The notes: a model not told the origin generated them from the sequence alone. Counted from the stretch's first letter, positions 43,419 to 52,166 are shown. The stretch is DNA of 64,000 nucleotides from Streptomyces griseus subsp. griseus (GCF_000720255.1 NZ_JOJE01000036.1:1-64000); one strand, 5' to 3'. A program made the numbers and translations.

Positions 43419-46400
43419 ATGTCTACGCACCCTGCCCCCGCCTTCGGCGCCCTCGCTCCCCGTCTGACCGAGTTGTCCCTGCGTGATGCGCAGCGGCTCG
43501 GACGCCGGCTCGAAGGTGCGCGCAAGATCCGTAAGCCCGAGGCTCGGGCCGCCGTTCTCGCTGAGATCGAGGCGGAGGTCGCCAAGGGCGAGTCCCGTAT
43601 GGCTGCGCGCGCGGCGCGTGTGCCGGCGGTGAGCTACCCCGAGCAGTTGCCCGTCAGTCAGAAGAAGGACGACATCGCGGCGGCGATCCGTGATCATCAG
43701 GTCGTCATCGTGGCCGGTGAGACGGGTTCGGGCAAGACGACGCAGATTCCGAAGATCTGTCTTGAGCTCGGGCGCGGGGTCAAGGGGATGATCGGGCATA
43801 CGCAGCCGAGGCGGATCGCCGCGCGGACGGTGGCCGAGCGGGTGGCGGAGGAGTTGCGGACGCCGCTCGGGGAGGCCGTCGGCTGGAAGGTGCGGTTCAC
43901 GGACCAGGTCGATCCGGAGGCCACGTTCGTCAAGCTGATGACGGACGGCATCCTGCTGGCGGAGATCCAGACGGACCGCGAGCTGCGCGCGTACGACACG
44001 ATCATCATCGACGAGGCGCACGAGCGGTCTCTCAACATCGACTTCCTGCTGGGTTATCTCGCGCAGTTGTTGCCGCGTCGGCCGGACCTGAAGGTCGTCA
44101 TCACGTCGGCGACGATTGATCCGGAGCGGTTCTCGCGGCACTTCGGTGATGCTCCGATCGTCGAGGTGAGCGGTCGGACGTATCCCGTGGAGGTGCGTTA
44201 CCGGCCGCTTCTGGAGGAGGACTCGGAGGACTCCGACCGGGATCAGATCACCGCGATCACGGATGCGGTGGAGGAGCTGATGGCGGAGGGGAAGGGCGAC
44301 ATCCTCGTCTTTCTCTCCGGGGAGCGGGAGATCCGGGACACGGCTGACGCGCTCACGAAGAAGCAGTACAGATTCACCGAGGTGCTGCCTCTGTATGCCC
44401 GGTTGTCGCATGCCGAGCAGCATCGTGTGTTCCAGCCGCACACCGGTCGCAGGATCGTTCTGGCCACCAATGTCGCCGAGACGTCGCTGACGGTGCCGGG
44501 GATCAAGTACGTCATTGATCCCGGCTTCGCCCGGATCTCGCGGTACAGCCATCGGACGAAGGTCCAGCGGCTGCCGATCGAGCCGATCTCGCAGGCGAGT
44601 GCCAATCAGCGCAAGGGGCGTTGTGGCCGTACGAGCGACGGTGTGTGCATCCGGCTGTACTCGGAGGACGACTTCGAGGCCAGGCCGGAGTTCACGGACG
44701 CTGAGATCCTCCGTACGAATCTCGCGTCGGTCATCCTGCAGATGACCGCCGCCGGCCTCGGTGAAATCGAGAAGTTCCCGTTCATCGACCCGCCGGACCA
44801 TCGCAACATCCGTGACGGCGTGCAGCTCCTGCAGGAGTTGAGTGCGCTGGATCCTGCCCAGAAGGATCCGCGCAAGCGGTTGACGCAGACGGGCCGCAAG
44901 CTGGCCCAGCTGCCGGTCGACCCCCGGCTGGCGCGCATGGTGCTGGAGGCCGACAGGAACGGCTGTGTCCGCGAGGTCATGGTCATCGCGGCCGCGCTGT
45001 CCATCCAGGATCCGCGCGAACGCCCGGCCGACAAGCAGGCCCAGGCCGATCAGCAGCACGCCCGTTTCAAGGACGAGACGAGTGACTTCCTCGCGTATCT
45101 GAATCTGTGGCGGTATGTGCGTGAGCAGCAGCGGGAGCGCGGTTCGTCGTCGTTCCGCCGGATGTGCAAGCAGGAGTATTTGAATTTCCTGCGGATCCGG
45201 GAGTGGCAGGACATCTACTCGCAGCTGCGGACGGTCGCCAAGCAGATGGGCATCCACCTCAATGAGGAGGACGCCCCGGGTGACCGGGTCCATGTGTCGC
45301 TGCTCGCGGGTTTGTTGTCGCACGTCGGCATGAAGGATGTGAAGGACGGCAACAAGAACGAGTACCTGGGTGCGCGGAACGCGAAGTTCGCGATCTTCCC
45401 GGGTTCGGCGCTGTTCAAGAAGCAGCCGCGTTTCGTGATGTCCGCCGAGCTGGTGGAGACCTCCCGGCTCTGGGCCCGTGTCAACGCCAAGATCGAGCCG
45501 GAGTGGGTGGAGCCGCTCGCGGGTCATCTGCTGAAGCGGACGTACAGCGAGCCGCACTGGGAGAAGGACCAGGCGGCGGTGATGGCGTTCGAGAAGGTCA
45601 CGTTGTACGGGGTGCCGATCGTCGCGCAGCGGAAGGTGAACTACGGGCGGATCGATCCGGAGGTGTCCCGGGAGCTTTTCATTCGCAATGCTCTGGTCGA
45701 GGGTGACTGGCGTACGCATCACAAGTTCTTCGCCGACAACCGCAGGCTCCTCAGTGAGGTGGAGGAGTTGGAGCACCGGGCGCGGCGCCGGGACATCGTG
45801 GTCGATGACGACACGCTCTTCGACTTCTACGAGCAGCGGGTGCCGGAGCATGTGGTCTCGGGGGCGCATTTCGACTCGTGGTGGAAGCGCAAGCGGCATG
45901 AGCAGCCGGACTTCCTGGACTTCGAGCGGGAGATGCTGATCCGGGAGTCGGCGGAGGCGGTCACGAAGGCCGACTATCCGGACTCGTGGCGTCAGGGGCC
46001 GCTGAAGTTCCGGGTGACGTATCAGTTCGAGCCGGGTGCGGATGCGGACGGTGTGACGGTCCATGTGCCGCTCCAGGTGCTGAATCAGGTGACGGACGAG
46101 GGCTTCGACTGGCAGATCCCGGGGTTGCGGGAGGAGGTCGTGACCGAGTTGATCCGGTCCCTGCCCAAGCCGATCCGCCGTCACTACGTCCCGGCTCCGA
46201 ATTACGCGAAGGCGTTCCTGGAGAGGGCGGTGCCGTTGCAGGAGCCGCTGACGGTGACGATGGCGCGTGAGTTGAAGCGGATGGTCGGAGTGCCGTTCAC
46301 CGCGGACGACTTCGACTGGTCGAGGGTTCCCGACCATTTGCGGGTGACGTTCCGGATCGTGGACGAGCGGCGTCGCAAGCTGGCCGAGGACAAGGATCTG

Positions 46401-47363
46401 GAGACGCTGAGGCTCCGGCTGAAGCCGAAGGCCCGCCAGGCGCTGTCGCAGGCCGCCGCAGCGACGGCGGAGCGGCAGGGCGGTGAGTCGTTGGAGCGCC
46501 AGGGGCTGACCGACTGGACGATCGGCTCCCTGACGCGGGTCTTCGAGACGCGTCGTGCCGGGCAGCCGGTGAAGGCGTTCCCGGCGCTGGTGGACGACGG
46601 TGACACGGTTTCCGTGCGCCTTTTCGATACGGAGGCCGAGCAGGCCGAGGCGATGTGGAAGGGCACGCGGCGGCTGATCCTGCGGAACATCCCGGTCAAT
46701 CCGGGGAAGTTCGCGTCGGAGAAGCTCACGAACGCGCAGAAGCTGGCGCTGTCGGCGAATCCGCACGGTTCGATCCAGGGGTTGTTCGACGACTGCGCGA
46801 TGGCTGCGGCGGACAAGCTGATCGGGGATTTCGGTGGGCCGGCGTGGGACGAGGAGTCGTTCCGGAAGCTGTTCGACAAGGTGCGTGCGGAGATCGTGGA
46901 CACGACGGTTCGTACGGTGGGGCAGGTGCAGCAGGTCCTGGCGGCCTGGCAGGCCTGTGAGCGCCGTCTGAAGGCCGTACGGAGTGCTGTGCTGCTGCCG
47001 AACCTCCAGGACGTGCGCAAGCAGTTGGACGGTCTTGTGCGGCCTGGTTTCGTGACGGAGGCGGGGTTGCGCCGACTGCCGGATCTGATGCGGTACTTGG
47101 TGGCGGCGGACCGGCGGTTGCAGCAGATGCCGACGAACGTCCAGCGGGACTCCACGCGTATGGAGAAGGTCCATGAGATGCGGGACGAGTACGCGTGGCT
47201 GTTGGAGCAGATGCCCCAGGGGCGGCCGGTGCCCTCCTCGGTGCTGGAGATCCGCTGGATGATCGAGGAGCTGCGGGTGAGCTATTTCGCGCACGCTCTG
47301 GGTACGGCGTATCCGGTGTCGGACAAGCGGATCGTGAAGGCGATCGACGCTGCCGCGCCGTGA
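43419..47363 (+). CDS. hrpA: ATP-dependent DEAH-box RNA helicase HrpA
   Basis: A 1,314-residue DEAH/RHA helicase. The motifs run in order: GETGSGKTTQIP (I, about 99-110), TQPRRIAA (Ia), DEAH (II), TSATID (III), LATNVAETSLT (V) and QRKGRCGRTSDG (VI). The helicase-associated winged-helix and OB region follow, then the long HrpA-specific C-terminal domain (about 700-1310). HrpA unwinds RNA and in E. coli rescues stalled or collided ribosomes and affects mRNA processing; that function is assumed here. The length matches the family. It is flanked by tRNA genes on both sides, all on the plus strand except the intervening tnpB. No ribosome site is obvious before the ATG at 43419. Confidence 0.95.
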   Translation: MSTHPAPAFGALAPRLTELSLRDAQRLGRRLEGARKIRKPEARAAVLAEIEAEVAKGESRMAARAARVPAVSYPEQLPVSQKKDDIAAAIRDHQVVIVAGETGSGKTTQIPKICLELGRGVKGMIGHTQPRRIAARTVAERVAEELRTPLGEAVGWKVRFTDQVDPEATFVKLMTDGILLAEIQTDRELRAYDTIIIDEAHERSLNIDFLLGYLAQLLPRRPDLKVVITSATIDPERFSRHFGDAPIVEVSGRTYPVEVRYRPLLEEDSEDSDRDQITAITDAVEELMAEGKGDILVFLSGEREIRDTADALTKKQYRFTEVLPLYARLSHAEQHRVFQPHTGRRIVLATNVAETSLTVPGIKYVIDPGFARISRYSHRTKVQRLPIEPISQASANQRKGRCGRTSDGVCIRLYSEDDFEARPEFTDAEILRTNLASVILQMTAAGLGEIEKFPFIDPPDHRNIRDGVQLLQELSALDPAQKDPRKRLTQTGRKLAQLPVDPRLARMVLEADRNGCVREVMVIAAALSIQDPRERPADKQAQADQQHARFKDETSDFLAYLNLWRYVREQQRERGSSSFRRMCKQEYLNFLRIREWQDIYSQLRTVAKQMGIHLNEEDAPGDRVHVSLLAGLLSHVGMKDVKDGNKNEYLGARNAKFAIFPGSALFKKQPRFVMSAELVETSRLWARVNAKIEPEWVEPLAGHLLKRTYSEPHWEKDQAAVMAFEKVTLYGVPIVAQRKVNYGRIDPEVSRELFIRNALVEGDWRTHHKFFADNRRLLSEVEELEHRARRRDIVVDDDTLFDFYEQRVPEHVVSGAHFDSWWKRKRHEQPDFLDFEREMLIRESAEAVTKADYPDSWRQGPLKFRVTYQFEPGADADGVTVHVPLQVLNQVTDEGFDWQIPGLREEVVTELIRSLPKPIRRHYVPAPNYAKAFLERAVPLQEPLTVTMARELKRMVGVPFTADDFDWSRVPDHLRVTFRIVDERRRKLAEDKDLETLRLRLKPKARQALSQAAAATAERQGGESLERQGLTDWTIGSLTRVFETRRAGQPVKAFPALVDDGDTVSVRLFDTEAEQAEAMWKGTRRLILRNIPVNPGKFASEKLTNAQKLALSANPHGSIQGLFDDCAMAAADKLIGDFGGPAWDEESFRKLFDKVRAEIVDTTVRTVGQVQQVLAAWQACERRLKAVRSAVLLPNLQDVRKQLDGLVRPGFVTEAGLRRLPDLMRYLVAADRRLQQMPTNVQRDSTRMEKVHEMRDEYAWLLEQMPQGRPVPSSVLEIRWMIEELRVSYFAHALGTAYPVSDKRIVKAIDAAAP

Positions 47364-47456
47364 TCGGACGCGTACGGTGGGTGAGTTCGACCAGCGGGCT
47401 CACCCTCCTGTAGAGTCCTTCTCGCAGCGCAACGCACGAGTAGCGCCGCGAAACCT

Positions 47457-47531
47457 GGTCCTGTGGAGCAGTTTGGAGTGCTCGCCACCCTGTCAAGGTG
47501 GAGGCCGCGGGTTCAAATCCCGTCAGGACCG
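47457..47531 (+). tRNA. tRNA-Asp (GTC), second copy
   Basis: 75 nt, identical to the copy at 41765. A TAGAGT -10 hexamer with an extended TG motif lies at 47411-47416. The last 18 nt are repeated twice more downstream. Confidence 0.95.
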
Positions 47532-47830
47532 CATAGATGAGCTGAGGCCCGCATCCCCGAGGGGTGCGGGCCTCAGTCGCGTCCGGGCACGGGAAGGGCC
47601 GCGCCCGCGGCGCAGCCGCGATCGGACACAGCAAATCCCGTCAGGACCGCATAGATGAGCCGAGGCCCGCATCCCGCGAGGGGTGCGGGCCTCAGTCGCG
47701 TCCGGGCACGGGAAGGGCCGCGCCCGCGGCGCAGCCGCGATCGGACACAGCAAATCCCGTCAGGACCGCACAGTTGAGTGAGGCCCGCGGCCCCGCGAGG
47801 GGTGCGGGTCGTCTCAGTCGTGTTCGGCCT
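47514..47830 (+). repeat. Tandem repeats of the tRNA-Asp 3' end plus terminator (about 118 bp, 2.7 copies)
   Basis: CAAATCCCGTCAGGACCGCA, the 3' end of tRNA-Asp, begins at 47514, 47632 and 47751. Each copy continues with a hairpin (GAGGCCCGC pairing with GCGGGCCTC) that acts as a terminator. Copies one and two are nearly identical over the full 118-119 bp; copy three diverges after its first 20 bases and ends near 47830. No integrase gene is present. Confidence 0.88.
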
Positions 47831-47923
47831 CGGTGCCCGTCCAGCGTTCGGGCGCGCTTCCGTTGGGCCGGCTCGCGCCGGCTCGCGCGGGCTCAGGGCG
47901 GGCTCAGTAAGCAGTCGGCCGTC

Positions 47924-47952
47924 TTGACGGCGTCACGTTCCGCCGGTACCCA
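47924..47952 (+). promoter_or_regulatory. Candidate promoter for the DUF6274 gene
   Basis: TTGACG at 47924-47929, a 17-nt spacer and TACCCA at 47947-47952, 42 bp before the ATG. Confidence 0.5.
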
Positions 47953-47994
47953 GAGAGCAGGGCCGCGTTCCCCGTAGGCCTGCGGAGGTGGCGT

Positions 47995-48198
47995 ATGGCG
48001 GCATCGGTCAGGCACGAGACGCGGGCGCTGCTCCGCGCGCATCTGTCGGCCGCGTCGTCGTATCGGCACCTGACGAGTCACTGTCCGATCTGCCATCGCC
48101 TGTTGCGGCTGGCGCTGGATTCCGCGCCATGGGCCGCGCAGGGGCCGCTGGGGCCTTCGGAGCCGGCCGTCGAGGGTGAGTGTCCCTCTCCTGATTGA
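47995..48198 (+). CDS. DUF6274-family small protein
   Basis: A 67-residue protein conserved next to bldC in Streptomyces, as I recall it. The conserved part is the first 45 residues (RHETRALLRAHLSAASSYRH and a CPICHRLL motif that could bind zinc through two cysteines and a histidine). The C-terminus is less ordered. GGAGG lies about 7 nt before the ATG. It has its own upstream promoter and converges on bldC. Function unknown. Confidence 0.75.
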   Translation: MAASVRHETRALLRAHLSAASSYRHLTSHCPICHRLLRLALDSAPWAAQGPLGPSEPAVEGECPSPD

Positions 48199-48309
48199 GT
48201 CCCCCGAGCGGTCGAGCCGCCGAGCGGTCGAGCCGTCCCCGGGTCTGCTCTCCAGCTCTCACGAGTTGGCCGCTACAGGGGTCCGGGGGTGTGACCGGTG
48301 TCACTGCAT

Positions 48310-48379
48310 GAGTTTTTGAAACTCGGGTTCTTACCAGTCTCCTACAACTGGTCAATTTAATATGTGCAATTGCACCAGT
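48310..48379. promoter_or_regulatory. A+T-rich cluster of inverted repeats downstream of the DUF6274 gene
   Basis: GAGTTTTTGAAACTC (48310-48324), ACCAGT with its complement ACTGGT (48333-48338 and 48347-48352), the 12-bp palindrome GTGCAATTGCAC (48364-48375) and a third ACCAGT (48374-48379) lie within 70 bp. A minus-strand promoter-like pair TTGACC (48355-48350), 16 nt, TAAGAA (48333-48328) overlaps them. No gene follows it on that strand within reach. The rest of 48199-48459 shows nothing else. Confidence 0.4.
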
Positions 48380-48459
48380 CTCACAGGAGATCCGCCACCC
48401 CTCCCCAGAGTCCGACAAGCCCGCGCACAGACCCGCCGGTTGAGCACGCGTCGGCGCAC

Positions 48460-48500
48460 AAAAAAGATCGCACTGGACCCGGCGGAGTCCAGTGCGATCT
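48460..48500 (-). terminator. Terminator of bldC
   Basis: A 14-bp perfect stem (AGATCGCACTGGAC and its complement) around an 8-nt loop, followed on the minus strand by a run of six Us. It is 147 bp after the bldC stop; the stretch between is a 3' untranslated region with no gene. Confidence 0.85.
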
Positions 48501-48646
48501 ACGACGCACCCTTGTTGCGTGCCTGCGAAGCTCTGAATGGCTTGGGCGTGGGCTCTGTTGGGGCAGAACCCGCGTCGCTTGGAGTTAGGGCTCCGGGCGC
48601 CTCGGCATGTTGGGGGAACTGCCGTTTTGCCCGGTTATGCGATGGT

Positions 48647-48853
48647 TCAGGCCTCGCTGCGCTGCTGCGGGATACCCGCGAGCAGTGCGCGGACCTCAGC
48701 CTCGCGGTAACGGCGGTGCCCGCCGAGCGTACGGATGGACGTGAGCTTGCCGGCCTTCGCCCACCGCGTGACCGTCTTCGGGTCCACACGGAACATGGTG
48801 GCGACCTCAGCCGGGGTCAGCAGCGGCTCGGCATCAGGGGTGCGAGCGGTCAT
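48647..48853 (-). CDS. bldC: Developmental regulator BldC (MerR-like DNA-binding protein)
   Basis: A 68-residue protein made of a single MerR-type winged helix-turn-helix: LLTPAEVATMFRVDPKTVTRWAKAGKLTSIRT, then the wing GGHRRYRE. It lacks the dimerisation coil of full MerR proteins. BldC binds direct repeats in a head-to-tail, cooperative manner and delays entry into development in Streptomyces. GAGGAGG precedes the ATG. A long upstream region with several symmetrical motifs (48854-49425) probably controls it, and a strong terminator ends the transcript. The sequence matches the S. coelicolor protein (SCO4091) closely, as far as I remember it. Confidence 0.96.
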   Translation of the reverse strand: MTARTPDAEPLLTPAEVATMFRVDPKTVTRWAKAGKLTSIRTLGGHRRYREAEVRALLAGIPQQRSEA

Positions 48854-49425
48854 GAGCGGCCTCCTCGGGAGAACCGAACCTTCTCGGTTCTTTCCTCTAA
48901 ATTCTGCACCTTGACCCGCGTTGCCCGAAATGGCGGACGCGAGTCGAGTCGGTTATAGGACGAACGGCTTGTCCTCGGCACTACAACTACACCATCTGTC
49001 CAGCCGCGTCGGCCAAACCGATGGAATTGCCCCCCAGGTGTTCATCGGCGACGGAAGCCGATGGACCATGCCATAGCGGACAGTCACGCCACTGTGACGA
49101 TCAGTCACAGGGCGATCAGGAGTCACGAGACCCCCCAAAGCGTGCAATGCTGAGATTCCGGCCACAGTGGAACACAGTGGGACGGACGGAGCCCTCCCCG
49201 GACTCCTTGTCCTATTTTGGCACGAGGATGGGCAAGCGGCGCAAGGGTCGTGTAAGTGCTGTCCGTCACCCTTGCGACAAAAGCCGGGATCGGGACCTAC
49301 GCCCCGTCAGTTCCACGAAGTGCCGTAGACCGTACGCTGCCTACGGCTTCCACGGCCGTGACACACATCACGCAGGCAAGGCCTGTAGCGTGCGTCACAC
49401 ACACGTGTCACTCACGGCCGCGGCC
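48854..49425. other. Long upstream region of bldC
   Basis: 572 bp without a supported gene; the open frames here lack homology and ribosome sites. Near the bldC start the leader has an inverted repeat (GAACC-GAGAA-GGTTC). A TATAAC -10-like hexamer (minus strand, near 48955) has no clear -35. A group of CAGTCAC half-sites is listed separately. At 49360-49425, GGCCGTGA and TCACGGCC are spaced by about 50 bp with GTCACA-rich DNA between. Confidence 0.5.
49081..49127. promoter_or_regulatory. Cluster of CAGTCAC half-sites upstream of bldC
   Basis: CTGTGACGATCAGTCACAG (49092-49110) is a perfect 7-5-7 inverted repeat. Another CAGTCAC lies at 49081-49087, 22 bp before the same motif in the repeat, and GAGTCAC at 49121-49127. 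The core GTGAC-N5-GTCAC resembles CRP/FNR-type sites but with one spacer base fewer than I recall for Streptomyces Crp. Confidence 0.45.
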
Positions 49426-50268
49426 TCAGTTGGCCGAGCGCCGGTCCCGTACCGAGCGCCAGCGCTCCACGAGCCGCCCGTACGCCTCGCCCGCGCCCTC
49501 GCCGTCACCGCGGCGCAGCGCCTCGATGCCCTCGGCCACGTCCGCCGCCGAGTGGTCGTCCTCCAGTTCGCCGGTCGGCAGCGTGTGCACCAGGCCGCCG
49601 TAGTCCAGCTCGACCAGTGAGCGCGGGTGGAACTCCTCCAGCCAGCGCCCCACGTCCACCAGACCGTCGATGAGCGGCCCCTCGTCGATGGCGTCCCGCA
49701 GGGTGCGCAGGGCCCGCGCCACCCGCCGCCGGGCCTGCACCATCGGTGTGCGGTAGCGCAGCATCGGGGGCACGTCGGCGGTGCCCTTGTCGAACCGCCG
49801 CTCCTCGTCGGAGACCAGCACGAACCAGTTCACCGGGATGTGCCAGGTCGCCGTGCGGATCCAGGGACGGGCGTCGGGGTTGCGGGCGAGCCAGCGCTCG
49901 TAGTCCTGGGCGGCCTGCCCGCGTACGACGGGAGGCAGTACGGCGTCGAGGACCGGCTCGGGGAGCTCCTCGGGCAGTTCCTCCAGTGCCTGCCAGCCGC
50001 GCAGCCGGGTCCGCCAGGGGCACACGCACACCACGCCGTCCACCTCCACCACGAAGGCGTCGCCGCTCTCCTGCACCGGTACGGGTATCGGCGGGGTGGG
50101 CAGCAGGTCGGCGAGGGAGCGGCGCAGCTCGTCCTGGTACGAGGGGCGGTCGGCGCGGCGGGCGTAGCGGGCCCAGTGGGTGCGCTCGGGCTCCGGGAAG
50201 GCGGCCAGCGGCTCGTACACGCGCAGATAGGTCGCGTACGGGACGATCACCGGGGACACCTTGGACAC
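49426..50268 (-). CDS. Conserved hypothetical protein
   Basis: A 280-residue soluble protein starting VSKVSPVIVPYATYLRVYEP. It has no signal peptide or membrane segment and no motif I can tie to a function. Recognisable stretches are CPWRTRLRGWQALEELPEEL (about 80-100) and TWHIPVNWFVLVSDEERR (about 140-158), followed by a C-terminal part with paired Arg and Asp/Glu residues. The GTG at 50268 follows GGGAGCAGGC. It sits between bldC and the divergent vdh gene, an arrangement I recall as conserved in Streptomyces (SCO4090). Confidence 0.72.
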   Translation of the reverse strand: MSKVSPVIVPYATYLRVYEPLAAFPEPERTHWARYARRADRPSYQDELRRSLADLLPTPPIPVPVQESGDAFVVEVDGVVCVCPWRTRLRGWQALEELPEELPEPVLDAVLPPVVRGQAAQDYERWLARNPDARPWIRTATWHIPVNWFVLVSDEERRFDKGTADVPPMLRYRTPMVQARRRVARALRTLRDAIDEGPLIDGLVDVGRWLEEFHPRSLVELDYGGLVHTLPTGELEDDHSAADVAEGIEALRRGDGEGAGEAYGRLVERWRSVRDRRSAN

Positions 50269-50337
50269 GCCTGCTCCCTCCCCCGCCGTATGTCCGGGAA
50301 ACCTGCGGAACCCGCCCACGAGGGCGCGGGAAAACTA

Positions 50338-50351
50338 TGCAAATCGTTGCA
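50338..50351. promoter_or_regulatory. TGCAA-ATCG-TTGCA inverted repeat in the vdh upstream region
   Basis: A perfect 5-4-5 inverted repeat in the 222-bp gap between the divergent hypothetical gene and vdh. It lies about 140 bp before the vdh start and about 70 bp before the other. It may be an operator for either. Confidence 0.35.
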
Positions 50352-50490
50352 CGGTCGTACTCCAGGAGTGGGTGATCCTGAGCAGTGCGCGGATGGCGGG
50401 GCCTCCAGGCTCTAGTCTCGTGCTCACGGTTCCCGCCACCCACACGGGAGCTGCTCTCCACCCGCCGCTACTTACCCAGGAGTCACCACA

Positions 50491-51594
50491 GTGACCGACG
50501 TAACCGGCGTACCCGCTGAGGTCCTGCACACCCTGTTCCGGTCGGATCAGGGGGGCCATGAGCAGGTCGTACTCTGCCAGGACCGTGCCAGCGGTCTGAA
50601 GGCCGTCATCGCCCTCCACTCCACCGCTCTGGGCCCCGCGCTCGGGGGCACCCGCTTCTACCCGTACGCCGATGAGGAGCAGGCCGTCGCCGACGCGCTG
50701 AACCTCGCGCGCGGGATGTCGTACAAGAACGCCCTGGCCGGTCTCGACCACGGCGGCGGCAAGGCCGTGATCATCGGTGACCCCGAGCGGATCAAGACCG
50801 AGGAGCTGCTGCTCGCCTACGGCCGGTTCGTCGCCTCGCTCGGCGGGCGCTACGTCACCGCCTGCGACGTCGGCACGTATGTCGCCGACATGGACGTCGT
50901 CGCCCGGGAGTGCCGGTGGACCACCGGGCGCTCCCCGGAGAACGGCGGCGCCGGCGACTCCTCCGTCCTCACCGCGTTCGGCGTCTACCAGGGCATGCGT
51001 GCCTCCGCCCAGCACATGTGGGGCGACCCCACGCTGCGTGGGCGCAGGGTCGGCATCGCGGGCGTCGGCAAGGTCGGTCACCACCTGGTGCGGCACCTGC
51101 GGGACGAGGGCGCCGAGGTCGTGATCACGGACGTGCGGGAGGACGCCGTACGGCGGATCCTCGATGCGTATCCGACGGGTGTGAGCGCCGTCGCCGACAC
51201 CGAGGCGCTGATCCGGGTCGAGGGCCTGGACATCTACGCGCCCTGCGCGCTGGGCGGCGCCCTCGACGACTGGAGCGTGCCTGCGCTCACCGCCAGGGTG
51301 GTGTGCGGCGCGGCCAACAACCAGCTGGCCCACCCGGGTGTGGAGAAGGACCTCGCCGACCGCGGGATCCTCTACGCGCCGGACTACGTCGTGAACGCCG
51401 GCGGGGTCATCCAGGTGGCCGACGAGCTGCACGGGTTCGATTTCGAGCGGTGCCGGGCGAAGGCCGCGGGCATCTACGACACCACGCTCGCAATCTTCGC
51501 GCGTGCGAAGGCGGACGGGGTTCCGCCCGCTGCGGCGGCCGACCGGATCGCCGAGCAGCGGATGCACGAGGCGGCCGCGGCCCGCGGCTGGTGA
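50491..51594 (+). CDS. vdh: Valine (branched-chain amino acid) dehydrogenase
   Basis: A 367-residue member of the Glu/Leu/Phe/Val dehydrogenase family. [15 protein letters not shown] and the catalytic-lysine region [19 protein letters not shown] (about 77-95) form the substrate site. The NAD-binding loop [16 protein letters not shown] is at about 188-203. It deaminates valine, leucine and isoleucine to 2-oxo acids, which feed branched fatty acids and polyketide starter units in Streptomyces. AGGAG lies 8 nt before the GTG start. It is not in an operon; 303 bp separate it from the next gene. Known Streptomyces Vdh is induced by valine and repressed by ammonium and glucose; nothing decisive on this is visible apart from the inverted repeat upstream. 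Confidence 0.94.
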   Translation: MTDVTGVPAEVLHTLFRSDQGGHEQVVLCQDRASGLKAVIALHSTALGPALGGTRFYPYADEEQAVADALNLARGMSYKNALAGLDHGGGKAVIIGDPERIKTEELLLAYGRFVASLGGRYVTACDVGTYVADMDVVARECRWTTGRSPENGGAGDSSVLTAFGVYQGMRASAQHMWGDPTLRGRRVGIAGVGKVGHHLVRHLRDEGAEVVITDVREDAVRRILDAYPTGVSAVADTEALIRVEGLDIYAPCALGGALDDWSVPALTARVVCGAANNQLAHPGVEKDLADRGILYAPDYVVNAGGVIQVADELHGFDFERCRAKAAGIYDTTLAIFARAKADGVPPAAAADRIAEQRMHEAAAARGW

Positions 51595-51897
51595 GGCTCC
51601 GGGAGCGCGTTCCGCGGGTTTGACGGGTACCCGTCGAGGGGCAGTTAGAGAGAACTCTCACGTTCGTCGGCGGGTCGCCTGCCAAGAAGTGGTTAAAATC
51701 GCGGTTGACCAGCGGGGACAGGGCGCCTCGATGGTTCTGGACCCAGGCACGTCATGCGGGCGACGTACCGTATGGCCGTGGGCTCAGGTACCGTGGAAGC
51801 CCTACGGACCGGTCTCTCTGCGGAGAGCCCGTTCCAGATCATGAACGCGTGTCAAGACTCTGGGGCCGTCGAGCCCCGTCACCGAGGGGGTCGAGCC
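51595..51897 (+). promoter_or_regulatory. Upstream region of the DUF3073 gene
   Basis: 303 bp without a gene. A TAAAAT -10-like hexamer is at 51694-51699 and TTGACC at 51704-51709. Two copies of TACCGT (near 51769 and 51791) and GGGGCC/GGCTCGAC repeats close to the start (51863-51894) could fold into a hairpin before the ribosome site GAGGGGG. Confidence 0.4.
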
Positions 51898-52149
51898 ATG
51901 GGGCGCGGCCGGGCCAAGGCCAAGCAGACGAAGGTCGCCCGCCAGCTGAAGTACAACAGCGGCGGGACTGACCTGTCGCGTCTGGCCAGCGAGCTGGGCG
52001 CTTCGACTTCGAATCAGCCTCCGAACGGCGAGCCGTTCGAGGACGACGAAGACGACGACGACCCGTACGCCCAGTACGCGGATCTCTACAACGACGATGA
52101 GGACGAGGACGACGAGTCCGGTCCCGCGTCGCATCGCCGCGGCGCTTGA
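51898..52149 (+). CDS. DUF3073-family small acidic protein
   Basis: An 83-residue protein. The N-terminus is basic and conserved in actinobacteria (MGRGRAKAKQTKVARQLKY). The C-terminal half is an acidic run (FEDDEDDDDPYAQYADLY and more Asp/Glu). Such a two-charge protein may bind nucleic acid or ribosomes, but no function is established to my knowledge. A G-rich ribosome site precedes the ATG at 51898. A terminator follows at 52167. It converges on purM. Confidence 0.85.
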   Translation: MGRGRAKAKQTKVARQLKYNSGGTDLSRLASELGASTSNQPPNGEPFEDDEDDDDPYAQYADLYNDDEDEDDESGPASHRRGA

Positions 52150-52166
52150 CGCCTTAGCTGCGCTTG

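Noticed and set aside
43317..47294. 1,325-codon minus-strand frame antisense to hrpA
   Set aside because: Arg/His/Leu-rich shadow of the helicase gene without any recognisable domain.
47514..47830. CRISPR-like array
   Set aside because: The repeats are 118-119 bp long, contiguous and derived from the tRNA-Asp 3' end, with no unique spacers.
49021..49620. Plus-strand frame in the bldC upstream region
   Set aside because: No ribosome site, no codon bias and partly antisense to the next gene; the region looks regulatory.
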